NCBI GenBank assembly: GCA_003478355.1
Contig: QUFC01000010.1
Span: 1-64,000 of the forward strand
From: Lachnospiraceae bacterium AM48-27BH
GTDB lineage: Bacteria > Bacillota > Clostridia > Lachnospirales > Lachnospiraceae
Direction of reading: 5' to 3'
DNA length: 64,000 nucleotides
Shown: positions 8,362-15,413 of the stretch, one piece after another
Layout: each line of letters begins with the position of its first letter
Position numbering within the stretch: position 1 is the first letter of the stretch
The notes under the pieces: model-generated
The model's database searches: none
What the model saw: the letters and a program-made list of their open reading frames with translations, nothing else
What the model was told of the DNA's origin: nothing
Made by a program: the position numbers and the translations under genes

Positions 8362-9072
8362 CTATCCTTCATCTTTATTGCTACCCTCAATATTTTCCTG
8401 GGCTTTTCTGATATACGGTAAAAAATAACTTAAACTATTGAAACTTTTGTCAATACTGTCAGCAGCAAGATGCAGCCCGTTTACAATTTCATCTTCTGAA
8501 TAAGCATCCAACAATCTGATGATATTAACTCGATTAATCATCTTCACAGCATCTCCGGTTTTTGCATTGCACTTATATATTGTATCAGATTTCATAATAT
8601 ACTTATTTTTTTCACAGTACAAAATAGCCTTAATCAGCTTCTCCCCAAAATCGAATTCAGAAACCTTACCATTAAACTGTACTATTTTTTCCAAACTGCT
8701 GATACCTCTGGTCTTTTTTAACCCCGTATTTACACAATAGACATTTCTAAAAACCGCTCCATGAAAATCCGCTTTTTCCAGCTTGCAATTATCAAATAAA
8801 ACATTTTCAAAAATCGCACCTTTAAATCTGCTTCCTTTGAAATTCACGCTTTTGAACTCAATAAATCGAAATGTGCATCCATTAAATCCACAGTATTTCA
8901 TAGTTGCTCTGTAAAAATTATTTCCATAAAACAACGAACCTGTAAATTTTGTATTGTATGACTCACTGTATCCAAAATCCTTATAGCTGAAATTTCGTTT
9001 CGCTCTGTCTGTATTTTTATAGCTGAAAAACTTGTTATATTTCTTTACTTTCTTTTTCCTATATTTTTTCAT
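8362..9072 (-). CDS. Pentapeptide-repeat protein
   Basis: 236 residues. Residues about 40-120 form pentapeptide repeats of A(D/N)LXX type with F or L at the centre of each unit (for example FTGSLF, FYRATM, FRFIEFKSVNF, FKGAIFENVLF, ADFHGAVFRNV). These predict a right-handed quadrilateral beta-helix. A Lys/Arg-rich start and a helical C-terminal half with acidic patches flank it. Some pentapeptide proteins mimic DNA (Qnr, McbG), but many have unknown roles. The gene overlaps the end of a 39-codon ORF upstream (9059-9178) and is followed at 6 bp by the PD-(D/E)XK-like gene, so all three look cotranscribed. Confidence 0.75.
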   Translation of the reverse strand: MKKYRKKKVKKYNKFFSYKNTDRAKRNFSYKDFGYSESYNTKFTGSLFYGNNFYRATMKYCGFNGCTFRFIEFKSVNFKGSRFKGAIFENVLFDNCKLEKADFHGAVFRNVYCVNTGLKKTRGISSLEKIVQFNGKVSEFDFGEKLIKAILYCEKNKYIMKSDTIYKCNAKTGDAVKMINRVNIIRLLDAYSEDEIVNGLHLAADSIDKSFNSLSYFLPYIRKAQENIEGSNKDEG

Positions 9073-9178
9073 AATGTACCCCGCACAGCAGAGGGGTTAT
9101 CTGTTTCGAATTAACAATTTTTAACAGTAACATCACAAGAAAACTCACAATAGTTGCCAAATCACCAATTTTACTCAT
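9059..9178 (-). CDS. Tiny hydrophobic peptide (39 residues), toxin-like or leader
   Basis: ATG 9178 is preceded by GCGAGGTGATTGTTATC, a good ribosome site. Residues 4-22 (IGDLATIVSFLVMLLLKIV) form one membrane helix, followed by a short polar tail. It ends inside the first codons of the pentapeptide gene, overlapping by 14 bp in another frame. Size and layout resemble type I toxin or holin-like small peptides; coupling to the downstream gene suggests it could also act as a translational leader. An extended -10 promoter lies about 100 bp upstream. Confidence 0.5.
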   Translation of the reverse strand: MSKIGDLATIVSFLVMLLLKIVNSKQITPLLCGVHYEKI

Positions 9179-9279
9179 GATAACAATCACCTCGCTATAC
9201 TGATTGAATTTTAGCCCTCCTTCCGTCCGTAGACCTCATATCAACCCAACCTCTCGGCTGAGCGGGGCAGGGCACCTGT

Positions 9280-9308
9280 ATTATAGCATATTTTTGTTCT
9301 GCTTACCA
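9280..9308 (-). promoter_or_regulatory. Extended -10 promoter upstream of the tiny ORF
   Basis: Minus-strand TGCTATAAT (TATAAT complement at 9280-9285) with a weak -35 TGGTAA (9308-9303) at 17 bp. It gives an untranslated leader of about 95 bases before ATG 9178, GC-rich in its first half and able to fold. Confidence 0.55.
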
Positions 9309-9412
9309 TATAAGCAGTTCAATAATCACTCACATGAAAATTTCAAAAGTAAATTCCACTATCCAGAGGGGCATGCGGACGAAAAGTTGGACTGTGTAAT
9401 GCCTGACATGTT

Positions 9413-9760
9413 ATGAGGTACACACAAGAACAAATATCGACAGCACTTGTATTACTAAAAGCGACAGGATCCCCAGACAAAGTTGTCCAAACCTTAGGGT
9501 ATCCATCTGCACCAATGCTTTATCATTGGCGTAAAAAGTATCCTGAATATTACGATGTTCCAAATCAAAAGCATTGGAGACAAGCTCCAACAGAATTGAA
9601 ACATGACGTAATTAAACGTTGCCTTATTAAGGGCGAGCCTGTAAAATTAGTGGCAGAAGAAATCAGATACACACCTTCCTTGATATATAAATGGATTAGG
9701 GAGTATCGGGAGAAGGGATGTTTTCAATCCATAAAAAAACTACTGCCAACATTAATGTAA
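9413..9760 (+). CDS. IS3-family transposase OrfA
   Basis: 115-residue helix-turn-helix protein. Two HTH-like units are visible: residues about 8-33 (ISTALVLLKATGSPDKVVQTLG) and about 58-85 (DVIKRCLIKGEPVKLVAEE...YKWIREY). It binds the IS ends and supplies the N-terminus of the OrfAB transposase. A slippery A7 run at 9733-9739 (A AAA AAA in the orfA frame) lies inside the orfA/orfB overlap, the expected programmed -1 frameshift site. Confidence 0.88.
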   Translation: MRYTQEQISTALVLLKATGSPDKVVQTLGYPSAPMLYHWRKKYPEYYDVPNQKHWRQAPTELKHDVIKRCLIKGEPVKLVAEEIRYTPSLIYKWIREYREKGCFQSIKKLLPTLM

Positions 9761-10770
9761 ATCCAAACGATATCACATCTGCGGAAGATATCAATGAGCT
9801 TAAAGCTCAGATGCTTGATATGCAGATGGAAATAGATATTCTTAAAGCAACAATCAATGTATTAAAAAAAGACCCCGGCATCGATCAGACAGCTCTCTCA
9901 AATCGGGAGAAGGCAGTGATAATCGATGCCCTGAAAAATAAGTATTCACTGCCGGATCTTCTAAAAAAACTAAACCTTGCAAAAAGTAGCTATTATTATC
10001 AAGAAAAAACCATTTATGCAGAGGATAAATACTCCAATCTTCACAAAAGAATCATACAACTGTTTCATGAAAATCGGGATATATTTGGTTATCGGAGAAT
10101 TCATATGCTGCTTCATCGTGAGGGTATAAAAGTTTCTGAAAAAGTGGTTCGTCGTATTATGAAGCAGGAAAAACTAATTATCAGACGAAAACGCAGACAG
10201 AAATATAACTCCTATAAAGGTGAAATAACACCTGCGGTGGAGAATGTTATAGATAGAGATTTCCATGCTACAAAACCGAATCAAAAATGGCTTACTGATA
10301 TCACAGAGTTTTCTATCAAAGCAGGAAAAATATATCTTTCGCCGATAATTGACTGCCTTGATGGTATGCCGGTGAGTTGGACTATAGGCACTTCTCCGAA
10401 CGCAGAACTTGCCAACACCATGTTAAGGAATGCTATTGCTACACTTAAACCAAACGAAAAACCTATCGTACATTCTGACAAGGGATGCCATTATCGTTGG
10501 CCAGAATGGATACAGGTAATGGAAGAAGCAAACCTTACACGATCCATGTCCAAGAAAGGTTGTTCTCCTGATAACTCTGCATGTGAGGGCTTCTTTGGTC
10601 ACCTCAAAACAGAAATGTTCTATGGACATGACTGGGATGAATATAGCATTGAAGAATTTATCCAGGAGATAAATGGCTATATGGGTTGGTATTGCAAAGA
10701 TAGAATTAAATCAACACTCGGAGGACTTAGTCCTCTAGATTATAGAAGGAGTATAGGCATAGCGGTCTAA
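9718..10770 (+). CDS. IS3-family transposase OrfB (DDE integrase)
   Basis: Catalytic part of the transposase, expressed mainly as an OrfAB fusion by -1 slippage at 9733-9739. A leucine-zipper-like segment (INELKAQMLDMQMEIDILKA) is followed by an HTH_21-type region and the rve fold. The acidic triad is visible: D in WLTDITEF, D in VHSDKGCHY, and E in SACEGFFGHLKTE. The C-terminus GLSPLDYR is typical. The frame seems intact, so the element may be active. The nominal ORF start at 9718 lies inside orfA and is unlikely to be a real initiation site. Confidence 0.9.
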   Translation: MFSIHKKTTANINVNPNDITSAEDINELKAQMLDMQMEIDILKATINVLKKDPGIDQTALSNREKAVIIDALKNKYSLPDLLKKLNLAKSSYYYQEKTIYAEDKYSNLHKRIIQLFHENRDIFGYRRIHMLLHREGIKVSEKVVRRIMKQEKLIIRRKRRQKYNSYKGEITPAVENVIDRDFHATKPNQKWLTDITEFSIKAGKIYLSPIIDCLDGMPVSWTIGTSPNAELANTMLRNAIATLKPNEKPIVHSDKGCHYRWPEWIQVMEEANLTRSMSKKGCSPDNSACEGFFGHLKTEMFYGHDWDEYSIEEFIQEINGYMGWYCKDRIKSTLGGLSPLDYRRSIGIAV

Positions 10771-10853
10771 AAAAATGTCCGCATGCCCGGCTCGAAAAAT
10801 TTGTATATTAAAATTATCAAAGAGCCAGACGCTTAGACGCAGAGCCGATAATT

Positions 10854-10873
10854 TATAAGCTATACAGCTTATA
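10854..10873. terminator. Short hairpin after the XRE gene
   Basis: TATAAGCT, four bases, AGCTTATA: a perfect 8-bp stem downstream (minus strand) of the XRE regulator gene. There is no strong T-run, so terminator function is tentative. Confidence 0.3.
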
Positions 10874-10922
10874 GACTATCAGCTCATTTTAATTTCAATC
10901 TTATTCTTGCAGGCAATAGAAG

Positions 10923-11279
10923 TTATTTATCTTCCATTTCCTTGTATTTGACAATACCATCCGCAACGCTTTCCATGATAACAAGGTCTGCGTCTGTAAA
11001 ATTGTCAATTTTGCTTTCAAGCTGTCTTCGTCTACTACTTTTTACCGGATTATCAGAGGACAAAAAGAACTCATCCACTGATACATTCAGCAGAGATACA
11101 AGGTCATAAAGCACCTGTAAACTTGGGTGCTGCCTTTTATTCTCAATATTGGTTAAATAGCGTGGGTCAATTTCAATCATTGCTCCCACCTGTTCACGGG
11201 TCAAACCCTGTTTTTTACGGGCTTCTTTTATAGCAAGCCCAAACGCCCTGAAATCATATTTATCTTCTTTTTTACGCAT
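10923..11279 (-). CDS. XRE-family regulator (Tn916 Orf9-like)
   Basis: 118 residues. A Cro/CI-type helix-turn-helix occupies about residues 12-66 ([20 protein letters not shown]...[14 protein letters not shown]), followed by a helical tail. In Tn916-family elements an XRE gene reads opposite to the sigma/HTH genes and represses transfer functions; the divergent position here matches. Its upstream region has repeated TGTAC and (C/A)GTTCCT words at 11293-11365 that are candidate operators. ATG 11279 has AAGGTGAT upstream. Confidence 0.8.
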   Translation of the reverse strand: MRKKEDKYDFRAFGLAIKEARKKQGLTREQVGAMIEIDPRYLTNIENKRQHPSLQVLYDLVSLLNVSVDEFFLSSDNPVKSSRRRQLESKIDNFTDADLVIMESVADGIVKYKEMEDK

Positions 11280-11387
11280 AATACATCACCTTTGTACATT
11301 TTACTGTTCCTGTTGTAATAGTGACAGGTATAGAAAAACGTATTGCATAGTTGTACAGTTCCTATTATGCGTATCAAAGATAAAACC

Positions 11388-11431
11388 ATGCTGCCAAAAC
11401 GGAAATAAAAAAAACCGTTATTTGGCAGCAT
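11388..11431 (+). promoter_or_regulatory. Long hairpin in the XRE-leader intergenic region
   Basis: ATGCTGCCAAA (11388-11398) pairs perfectly with TTTGGCAGCAT (11421-11431); an inner CGG/CCG pair flanks an A8 run. It is followed 37 bp later by a terminator hairpin. Both belong to the regulatory leader that Tn916-like elements carry upstream of their sigma-like gene. Confidence 0.5.
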
Positions 11432-11467
11432 ACTTTCCCTGCGTCAAAAATCACATCATCATTTCCA

Positions 11468-11501
11468 GACGACGGTTTAACAAAAGCCGCCGTCTTTTTT
11501 T
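11468..11501 (+). terminator. Rho-independent terminator before the leader ORF
   Basis: GACGACGG (11468-11475) and CCGCCGTC (11487-11494) form 7 of 8 pairs and are followed by T7. Confidence 0.65.
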
Positions 11502-11546
11502 GCCTGAAATACAGATGATTTTTAAAGTCCACTACTTGATACAGAC

Positions 11547-11570
11547 AGCGGCTTACAGGAGGAAGCCGCT
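11547..11570 (+). promoter_or_regulatory. Ribosome site held in the loop of a perfect 8-bp stem
   Basis: AGCGGCTT, ACAGGAGG, AAGCCGCT: the Shine-Dalgarno AGGAGG lies in the 8-base loop and the stem ends directly before ATG 11571. This geometry either presents the site to the ribosome or allows control by refolding. Confidence 0.65.
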
Positions 11571-11639
11571 ATGCAAAATATTTTCTTAAATATATCTACA
11601 TTCGGTAAACCGTTAAAAAAAGCCATCCACCTACGCTAG
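11571..11639 (+). CDS. 22-codon leader peptide
   Basis: Begins MQNIFLNISTFGKPLKK and ends AIHLR. It has a very strong ribosome site in a stem-loop and is followed by a terminator at 11693-11731. This is the arrangement of the attenuation leader that precedes tet(M) in Tn916-like elements, but here no resistance gene follows; the next gene is the sigma-like one. It was too short for normal gene calling. Confidence 0.6.
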   Translation: MQNIFLNISTFGKPLKKAIHLR

Positions 11640-11692
11640 AAAAGTCTGACCTGCAATATGGTTTTTCACAATACATAGTAAGAACTATCGAA

Positions 11693-11731
11693 GCACACAA
11701 GCAGAAATATCGTCTGTTTGCGTGCTTTTTT
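11693..11731 (+). terminator. Attenuator-type terminator after the leader peptide
   Basis: GCACACAAGCAGA pairs with TCTGTTTGCGTGC (one mismatch, one wobble) and is followed by T6. It lies 54 bp after the leader ORF and 143 bp before the sigma-like gene, so read-through would set expression of the recombination module. Confidence 0.7.
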
Positions 11732-11873
11732 AGTTGGAAGAAAAAGTTTTTAAATTTTTCTTCTCAAAACGCAACTGCACCCCCTGTCCTGTCGGGACTA
11801 AGAGCGAAAAGGGGGAAAGAAGCAGAAATTCCTATCAACTCGCTCCCTTTCAAGGCTGGAAAGGGGGTGAGCA

Positions 11874-12296
11874 ATGATGAAGCCATCTGAATTTCAGACA
11901 ACCATAGAGAACCAGTTTGATTATATCTGTAAAGTCGCTATGGAAGATGAACGCAAAGACTATCTCAAAGCGTTGTCCAGACAGTGTAAACGGGAAACCC
12001 TGTTCTGTGATATGGACGATTACACCGTCAATCTGTTTTCTTCCGAAGACACCTATCCCTCCCATTTCCATACTTTTGAAATGGATGGATTTACTGTCCG
12101 CATTGAAAACAGCCTATTAGCAGAAGCATTAGAAAATCTGGATGGAAAGAAACGTGACGTTATCCTGAGATATTATTTCCTCGGATTTGACGATACGGAA
12201 ATTTCAAAAATTCTGGAAGTCAACCGTTCTACCATCCAGAGAAGAAGACACGCCGGACTGGAATTTATCAAAAAATTTATGGAGGAAGAAGCATGA
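11874..12296 (+). CDS. Sigma-70-like regulator (Tn916 Orf7-like)
   Basis: 140 residues. The C-terminal half carries a region-4-like helix-turn-helix (LDGKKRDVILRYYFLGFDDTEISKIL... then STIQRRRHAGLEFIKKF). Orf7-type proteins of Tn916-family elements activate transcription across xis/int and into the transfer genes. GGGGGTG precedes ATG 11874 (a second ATG follows directly). The stop codon overlaps the next gene start (GCATGACA), so the two are translationally coupled. Confidence 0.8.
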   Translation: MMKPSEFQTTIENQFDYICKVAMEDERKDYLKALSRQCKRETLFCDMDDYTVNLFSSEDTYPSHFHTFEMDGFTVRIENSLLAEALENLDGKKRDVILRYYFLGFDDTEISKILEVNRSTIQRRRHAGLEFIKKFMEEEA

Positions 12297-12532
12297 CAGC
12301 AAAGCACCCTATGATTCCGTTTCCTGTAATTGTAAGGGCTGCGGACGGTGATATTGAAGCAGTCAACCAGATTGTACGCCATTACAGCGGTTTTATTGCC
12401 AGCCGTTCCATGCGTCCCATGAAAGACGAATATGGCAATACTCACATGGTTGTAGATGAAACCCTACGCCGCCGGATGGAAACACGTCTGATTGCAAAGA
12501 TTTTATCTTTTGAAATCAGGGAACCAAAGTAA
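12293..12532 (+). CDS. Conjugative-element HTH protein (Tn916 Orf8-like)
   Basis: 79-residue partner of the sigma-like gene, overlapping it by 4 bp. N-terminal residues 1-38 (FPVIVRAADGDIEAVNQIVRHYSGFI) look like a short HTH of the sigma-region-2 style seen in Orf8 proteins; DEYGNTHMVVDETLRRRMETRL is typical of the family. It is expected to work with the upstream protein in switching on excision and transfer. Confidence 0.8.
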   Translation: MTAKHPMIPFPVIVRAADGDIEAVNQIVRHYSGFIASRSMRPMKDEYGNTHMVVDETLRRRMETRLIAKILSFEIREPK

Positions 12533-12549
12533 AAATAACGCTCTCCTGT

Positions 12550-12955
12550 GGAAGCATGGACAAGCCCATGCTTCCCAGACAGAGCTTGCCAGCCTATTAA
12601 AGTGCATTATCACCAGTGCATTTTAACAGGCTGACAAAGCCGGATTGTTCCTTGAAAAAGAAAGCGTCTAATCAACGCAGCATAAAGCAGCCGAATACGT
12701 TTCGATAGAAAGAGAGCCGTTGGGCTGGCACGCCGTGACCCACCAAAGGAGGGATGAAACCGGATAGCGATTCCTGCCAGCGTTCCATAAGCAGCTTACC
12801 GCAGAGCTGCCGCCATGACCTTTCTATTGTGATAATGATACTTCCGTACAGCCTTAGTCCGTGTGATGATGTAGCACCGCTGGCAAAGGGTACGGCTGGA
12901 TGAGAACCATGCAGGGGTGAGATTCCCATGAGCTTTAGCGAAAGCTGCTCGGCTT
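12550..12955. other. Structured noncoding region between the HTH gene and DUF3173 gene
   Basis: About 570 bp (12533-13105) have no convincing gene. The region contains a perfect 10-bp stem GGAAGCATGG/CCATGCTTCC (12550-12575) and a 17-bp stem (12590-12606 with 12617-12633, three mismatches). It also contains GCAGCT/AGCTGC, AGCTTT/AAAGCT near 12930, and several CTGGCA/TGCCAG words that could pair at longer range. It could be an RNA or a protein-binding region used in excision or transfer. Minus-strand ORF 12672-12929 lacks any coding signature. Confidence 0.5.
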
Positions 12956-13105
12956 GCTTATATACTATTTTGAATTAGAATTTTTCATTCAAAATCAAAT
13001 AACTATTCGCAGGAAATACAATCTTAATATTACTTTTGCCACAAAATCTGATATAATATAGACAGATATTGAGGGTTCCATATCTGGTCTATGGAAAGGA
13101 GGAAC

Positions 13106-13300
13106 ATGATTACAGTAACAAAAAAAGACTTAATAGAACTGGGTTATGGGACTTCATTCGCAGCAGACATCATAAGAGAAGCAAAAAAACTTATGATTTC
13201 AAAAGGGCATACCTACTATCAGTCACGCAAACTGGACAGGGTTCCCAGAGAAGCTGTGGAAGAATTGTTAGGGATTACTTTTACTGATAAATCAAACTGA
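13106..13300 (+). CDS. DUF3173-type small protein, probable excisionase/recombination directionality factor
   Basis: 64 residues from ATG 13106, which is preceded by AAAGGAGGAAC; the ORF is open from ATG 13091. The sequence ITVTKKDLIELGYG... ...REAKKLMISKGHTYYQSRKLDRVP...EELLG matches the small DUF3173 proteins found immediately upstream of Tn916-family integrases, in the position of xis. A -10 like TATAAT lies at about 13054-13059 with hairpins between it and the ribosome site. Confidence 0.75.
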   Translation: MITVTKKDLIELGYGTSFAADIIREAKKLMISKGHTYYQSRKLDRVPREAVEELLGITFTDKSN

Positions 13301-13336
13301 TTGTACTTCTTGCACATTTATGTAAGGAGTAAAATC

Positions 13337-14521
13337 ATGGCAAAAGACCCTATTAAGAAAGCAGAAAACGGAACTTATTATTTTAGAGCAAACTTAGGTT
13401 TCCACCCGATTACCGGAAAACAGATTCAGAAATACAAAAGCGGATTCAAGACAAAAAAGGAAGCCAGAGAAGCATATTCAAAGCTTATGCTTACATCCAC
13501 AGAGGAATTGACAGAAAAGAAACAGCAGCTATCCTTTCAGCAGTTCATTGAAGAGACTTACCTACCTTGGTATAAAACACAGGTAAAGGAAAGTACCTAT
13601 CTGAACCGCCGTTCTACCATTCAGAAACATTTTTCATACTTTTACAAAATGACGGTGGATGAGATAGAACCCATTAACGTCCAAAACTGGCAGCTTGAAC
13701 TCGCAAAAGAATTTAGTCCAAACTATATCCGTATTGTACAGGGTATGCTCTCCATTGCCTTTGACAGAGCAGTTGTTCTCGGTCTTGCAAAGAAAAATCC
13801 GTCACGAATGATAGGAAACATCAAGAGCAAGAAAACAAAAGTGGATTTTTGGACACTGGATGAATTTCAAAAGGTAATTTCCCTACTCTACAAGGGCGAT
13901 TATTACGAACATTACCTTTTCATTTCATACTGGCTCCTGTTTATGACTGGAATGAGAATCGGAGAAGCCGCAGCCCTGCAATGGTCGGATATCAACTTTG
14001 AAACCGGACTTTTAAGTATAACGAAAACGCTGTACTATAAAACAATAGACGAATACAAATTTGTGGAACCAAAGACACAAGCCAGTATTCGCACTATCTA
14101 TATTGACACAGATACCATTAAAGAATTAAAAGCATGGCAGGAAGTACAGCAAAAGGTTTTAAAGGACTGTGACCTTGTACTAAGCTATAATGGGATTCCC
14201 ACCAGTAAGCACACCCTCCCACGGGCATTAGAAAAACTTGCTGGATTGGCAGGCGTACACCGTATCAAAATTCATGCACTCAGACATTCCCATGCTTCCC
14301 TGCTCATCAGTATGGGAGAAAATCCTTTATTGATTAAAGAACGTCTGGGGCATGAAAAGATACAGACCACGTTAGGAACCTATGGACATTTATATCCCAA
14401 CACCAACGTGGAAGTTGCCAAAAAATTAACTGGCGTTCTCACTTATACTCCGGCAACAACCAGTGTTGCCGATTACACCAGCAATCAGCATACAGCAATC
14501 TATCACAGAGCAGTTGAATAA
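13337..14521 (+). CDS. int: Tyrosine integrase of island A
   Basis: 394 residues from ATG 13337 (GTAAGGAG upstream; the open frame reaches 13301). Architecture: AP2-like arm-binding domain (DPIKKAENGTYYFRANLG), SAM-like core-binding domain (FQQFIEETYLPWY), and catalytic domain. The catalytic residues are visible: Arg in TGMRIGEAAAL, HxxR in HALRHSHASLL, His in LGHEKIQTTL, and Tyr in GTYGHLYP. It ends 80 bp before the core site at 14603. By position it is the recombinase for island A and is predicted to target the guaA 3' end; the specificity is inferred from the flanking cores. Confidence 0.9.
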   Translation: MAKDPIKKAENGTYYFRANLGFHPITGKQIQKYKSGFKTKKEAREAYSKLMLTSTEELTEKKQQLSFQQFIEETYLPWYKTQVKESTYLNRRSTIQKHFSYFYKMTVDEIEPINVQNWQLELAKEFSPNYIRIVQGMLSIAFDRAVVLGLAKKNPSRMIGNIKSKKTKVDFWTLDEFQKVISLLYKGDYYEHYLFISYWLLFMTGMRIGEAAALQWSDINFETGLLSITKTLYYKTIDEYKFVEPKTQASIRTIYIDTDTIKELKAWQEVQQKVLKDCDLVLSYNGIPTSKHTLPRALEKLAGLAGVHRIKIHALRHSHASLLISMGENPLLIKERLGHEKIQTTLGTYGHLYPNTNVEVAKKLTGVLTYTPATTSVADYTSNQHTAIYHRAVE

Positions 14522-14555
14522 AAAAATGCAATCAAAATGCAATTCTAAAAGAAAA

Positions 14556-14593
14556 GAGCCTCAAAACCCTTGAAAATAAAGGCTTTGAAGCTC
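14556..14593 (+). terminator. Terminator-like hairpin after int
   Basis: GAGCCTCAAA (14556-14565) pairs with TTTGAAGCTC (14584-14593) with one mismatch. It lies between the integrase stop and the att core. Confidence 0.55.
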
Positions 14594-14602
14594 TGCTCCA
14601 AC

Positions 14603-14613
14603 TATTCAAACTC
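14603..14613. repeat. att-like core between islands A and B
   Basis: TATTCAAACTC, matching 11 bp of the guaA 3' end. On the minus strand GAGTTTGAATAG reads E-F-E-stop like guaA itself. It marks the junction of the two islands. Confidence 0.6.
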
Positions 14614-14714
14614 TACAAAGACTAACGCTTTTTGTTTAGGAATTATTCTCTGTAATGTTTCTCGTTCTTTTGATTATTTGATATATCCATATTATCCTGC
14701 CTATACGAGCTAAT

Positions 14715-14757
14715 GTTATCATTTTGTTATCGGCATTGATAACACCTACTCGATAAC
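14715..14757. repeat. Arm-like GTTATC repeats at the left end of island B
   Basis: GTTATCATTTTGTTATC at 14715-14731, then inverted GATAAC copies at about 14738 and 14752. Same 11-bp spaced pair as at 638 and 23252. The rest of the 310-bp gap between int and lnu holds nothing else I can see. Confidence 0.5.
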
Positions 14758-14831
14758 TGTGGATAATAACTATATGTAGCATGTCAAATTATAAGCTATT
14801 TTGCTTAGAGATTCAACACAAAACTGAAATT

Positions 14832-15329
14832 TTACTTTTCCTTATATTCATCTGGTATTGCTATTTGAAATGTTTCACACAACAGCATCACATCATGCAC
14901 ATCATTTTTATCGTGTTCATATCCCAAATGAAGCATTACCTGACTCAATGGTTCAATACAAGAAACAGTTATATCTCCAACTTTTCCAATACCGGAAAAA
15001 GTTTTTGATGGAAATATATCTCCCTCATAAACAATTCCGTCATCTGTAAATTCAAAACAATGTAAATCAATGATTCTTTGTTTATCATCTTTCCAGACAG
15101 TATGACCATCCGTTGTATAATCAGTATTTACTTCCTCAAATCCATGCTGCTTAATCACATAAATATAATCATGATAATGTTTCAGTTCAACAAACAAATC
15201 AATATCATTGTGTATTCTTGATTCTCTTTTAAGAAGTGCATCAACACCCCATCCGCCATCTAAATATACTTTAATTTCGTTTTGCAAAGCATATTTTATA
15301 ATTTCACATGCATCTTCTGTACGTACCAT
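14832..15329 (-). CDS. lnu: Lincosamide nucleotidyltransferase (Lnu(A)/Lnu(C)-like)
   Basis: 165 residues. It inactivates lincosamides by adenylylation. The nucleotidyltransferase core is visible: YLDGGWGVDALL, then RIHNDIDLFV with the two metal-binding Asp residues, then RIIDLHCFEFTDDG, and HLGYEHDKNDVHDV near the end. Length and motif order match the short Lnu family (A/C type) rather than Lnu(B/F). ATG 15329 follows TTTGGAGGATAGATT. It is 84 bp downstream of the ABC-F gene on the same strand, so both probably share the attenuated ABC-F promoter. The exact lnu allele cannot be named without a database comparison. Confidence 0.88.
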   Translation of the reverse strand: MVRTEDACEIIKYALQNEIKVYLDGGWGVDALLKRESRIHNDIDLFVELKHYHDYIYVIKQHGFEEVNTDYTTDGHTVWKDDKQRIIDLHCFEFTDDGIVYEGDIFPSKTFSGIGKVGDITVSCIEPLSQVMLHLGYEHDKNDVHDVMLLCETFQIAIPDEYKEK

Positions 15330-15413
15330 AATCTATCCTCCAAATTCAAATCTTTGTATGCTTTCCAACTCACTAAAAGCCTGAAATTTGTCAGTCTTTC
15401 ATCCTTTTTGTTA

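Larger units (their letters stand above)
9369..10788 (+). mobile_element. IS3-family insertion sequence
   Basis: About 1.42 kb, bounded by a perfect 12-bp inverted repeat: GGGCATGCGGAC at 9369-9380 and GTCCGCATGCCC at 10777-10788. It contains orfA and orfB overlapping in the -1 frame, as in IS3 elements. The bases flanking the two ends do not show a clear 3-5 bp target duplication. It sits inside island A, separating the defence cargo from the recombination module. Confidence 0.85.
523..14613. mobile_element. Island A: defence island with Tn916-like recombination module
   Basis: This segment lies between two copies of a guaA 3'-end-like core (523-537 and 14603-14613). It carries CBASS, EcoRII-type restriction-modification, a pentapeptide-repeat cluster and an IS3 element. 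At its right end it has the XRE/sigma/HTH/DUF3173/integrase module of Tn916-like elements. No conjugation, relaxase or coupling-protein gene is present, so it would need help to transfer or is a decayed element. Boundaries are inferred from the repeated cores and from arm-like repeats at 638-654 and 14715-14731. The cargo is visibly more AT-rich than the guaA-purC chromosomal part. Confidence 0.65.

Noticed and set aside
11571..11873. A tetracycline or other resistance gene after the leader peptide
   Set aside because: The sequence passes directly to the sigma-like gene; no resistance gene fits in the gap.
12672..12929. 85-codon minus-strand frame in the structured segment
   Set aside because: No ribosome site and overlaps strong stems; noncoding is more likely.
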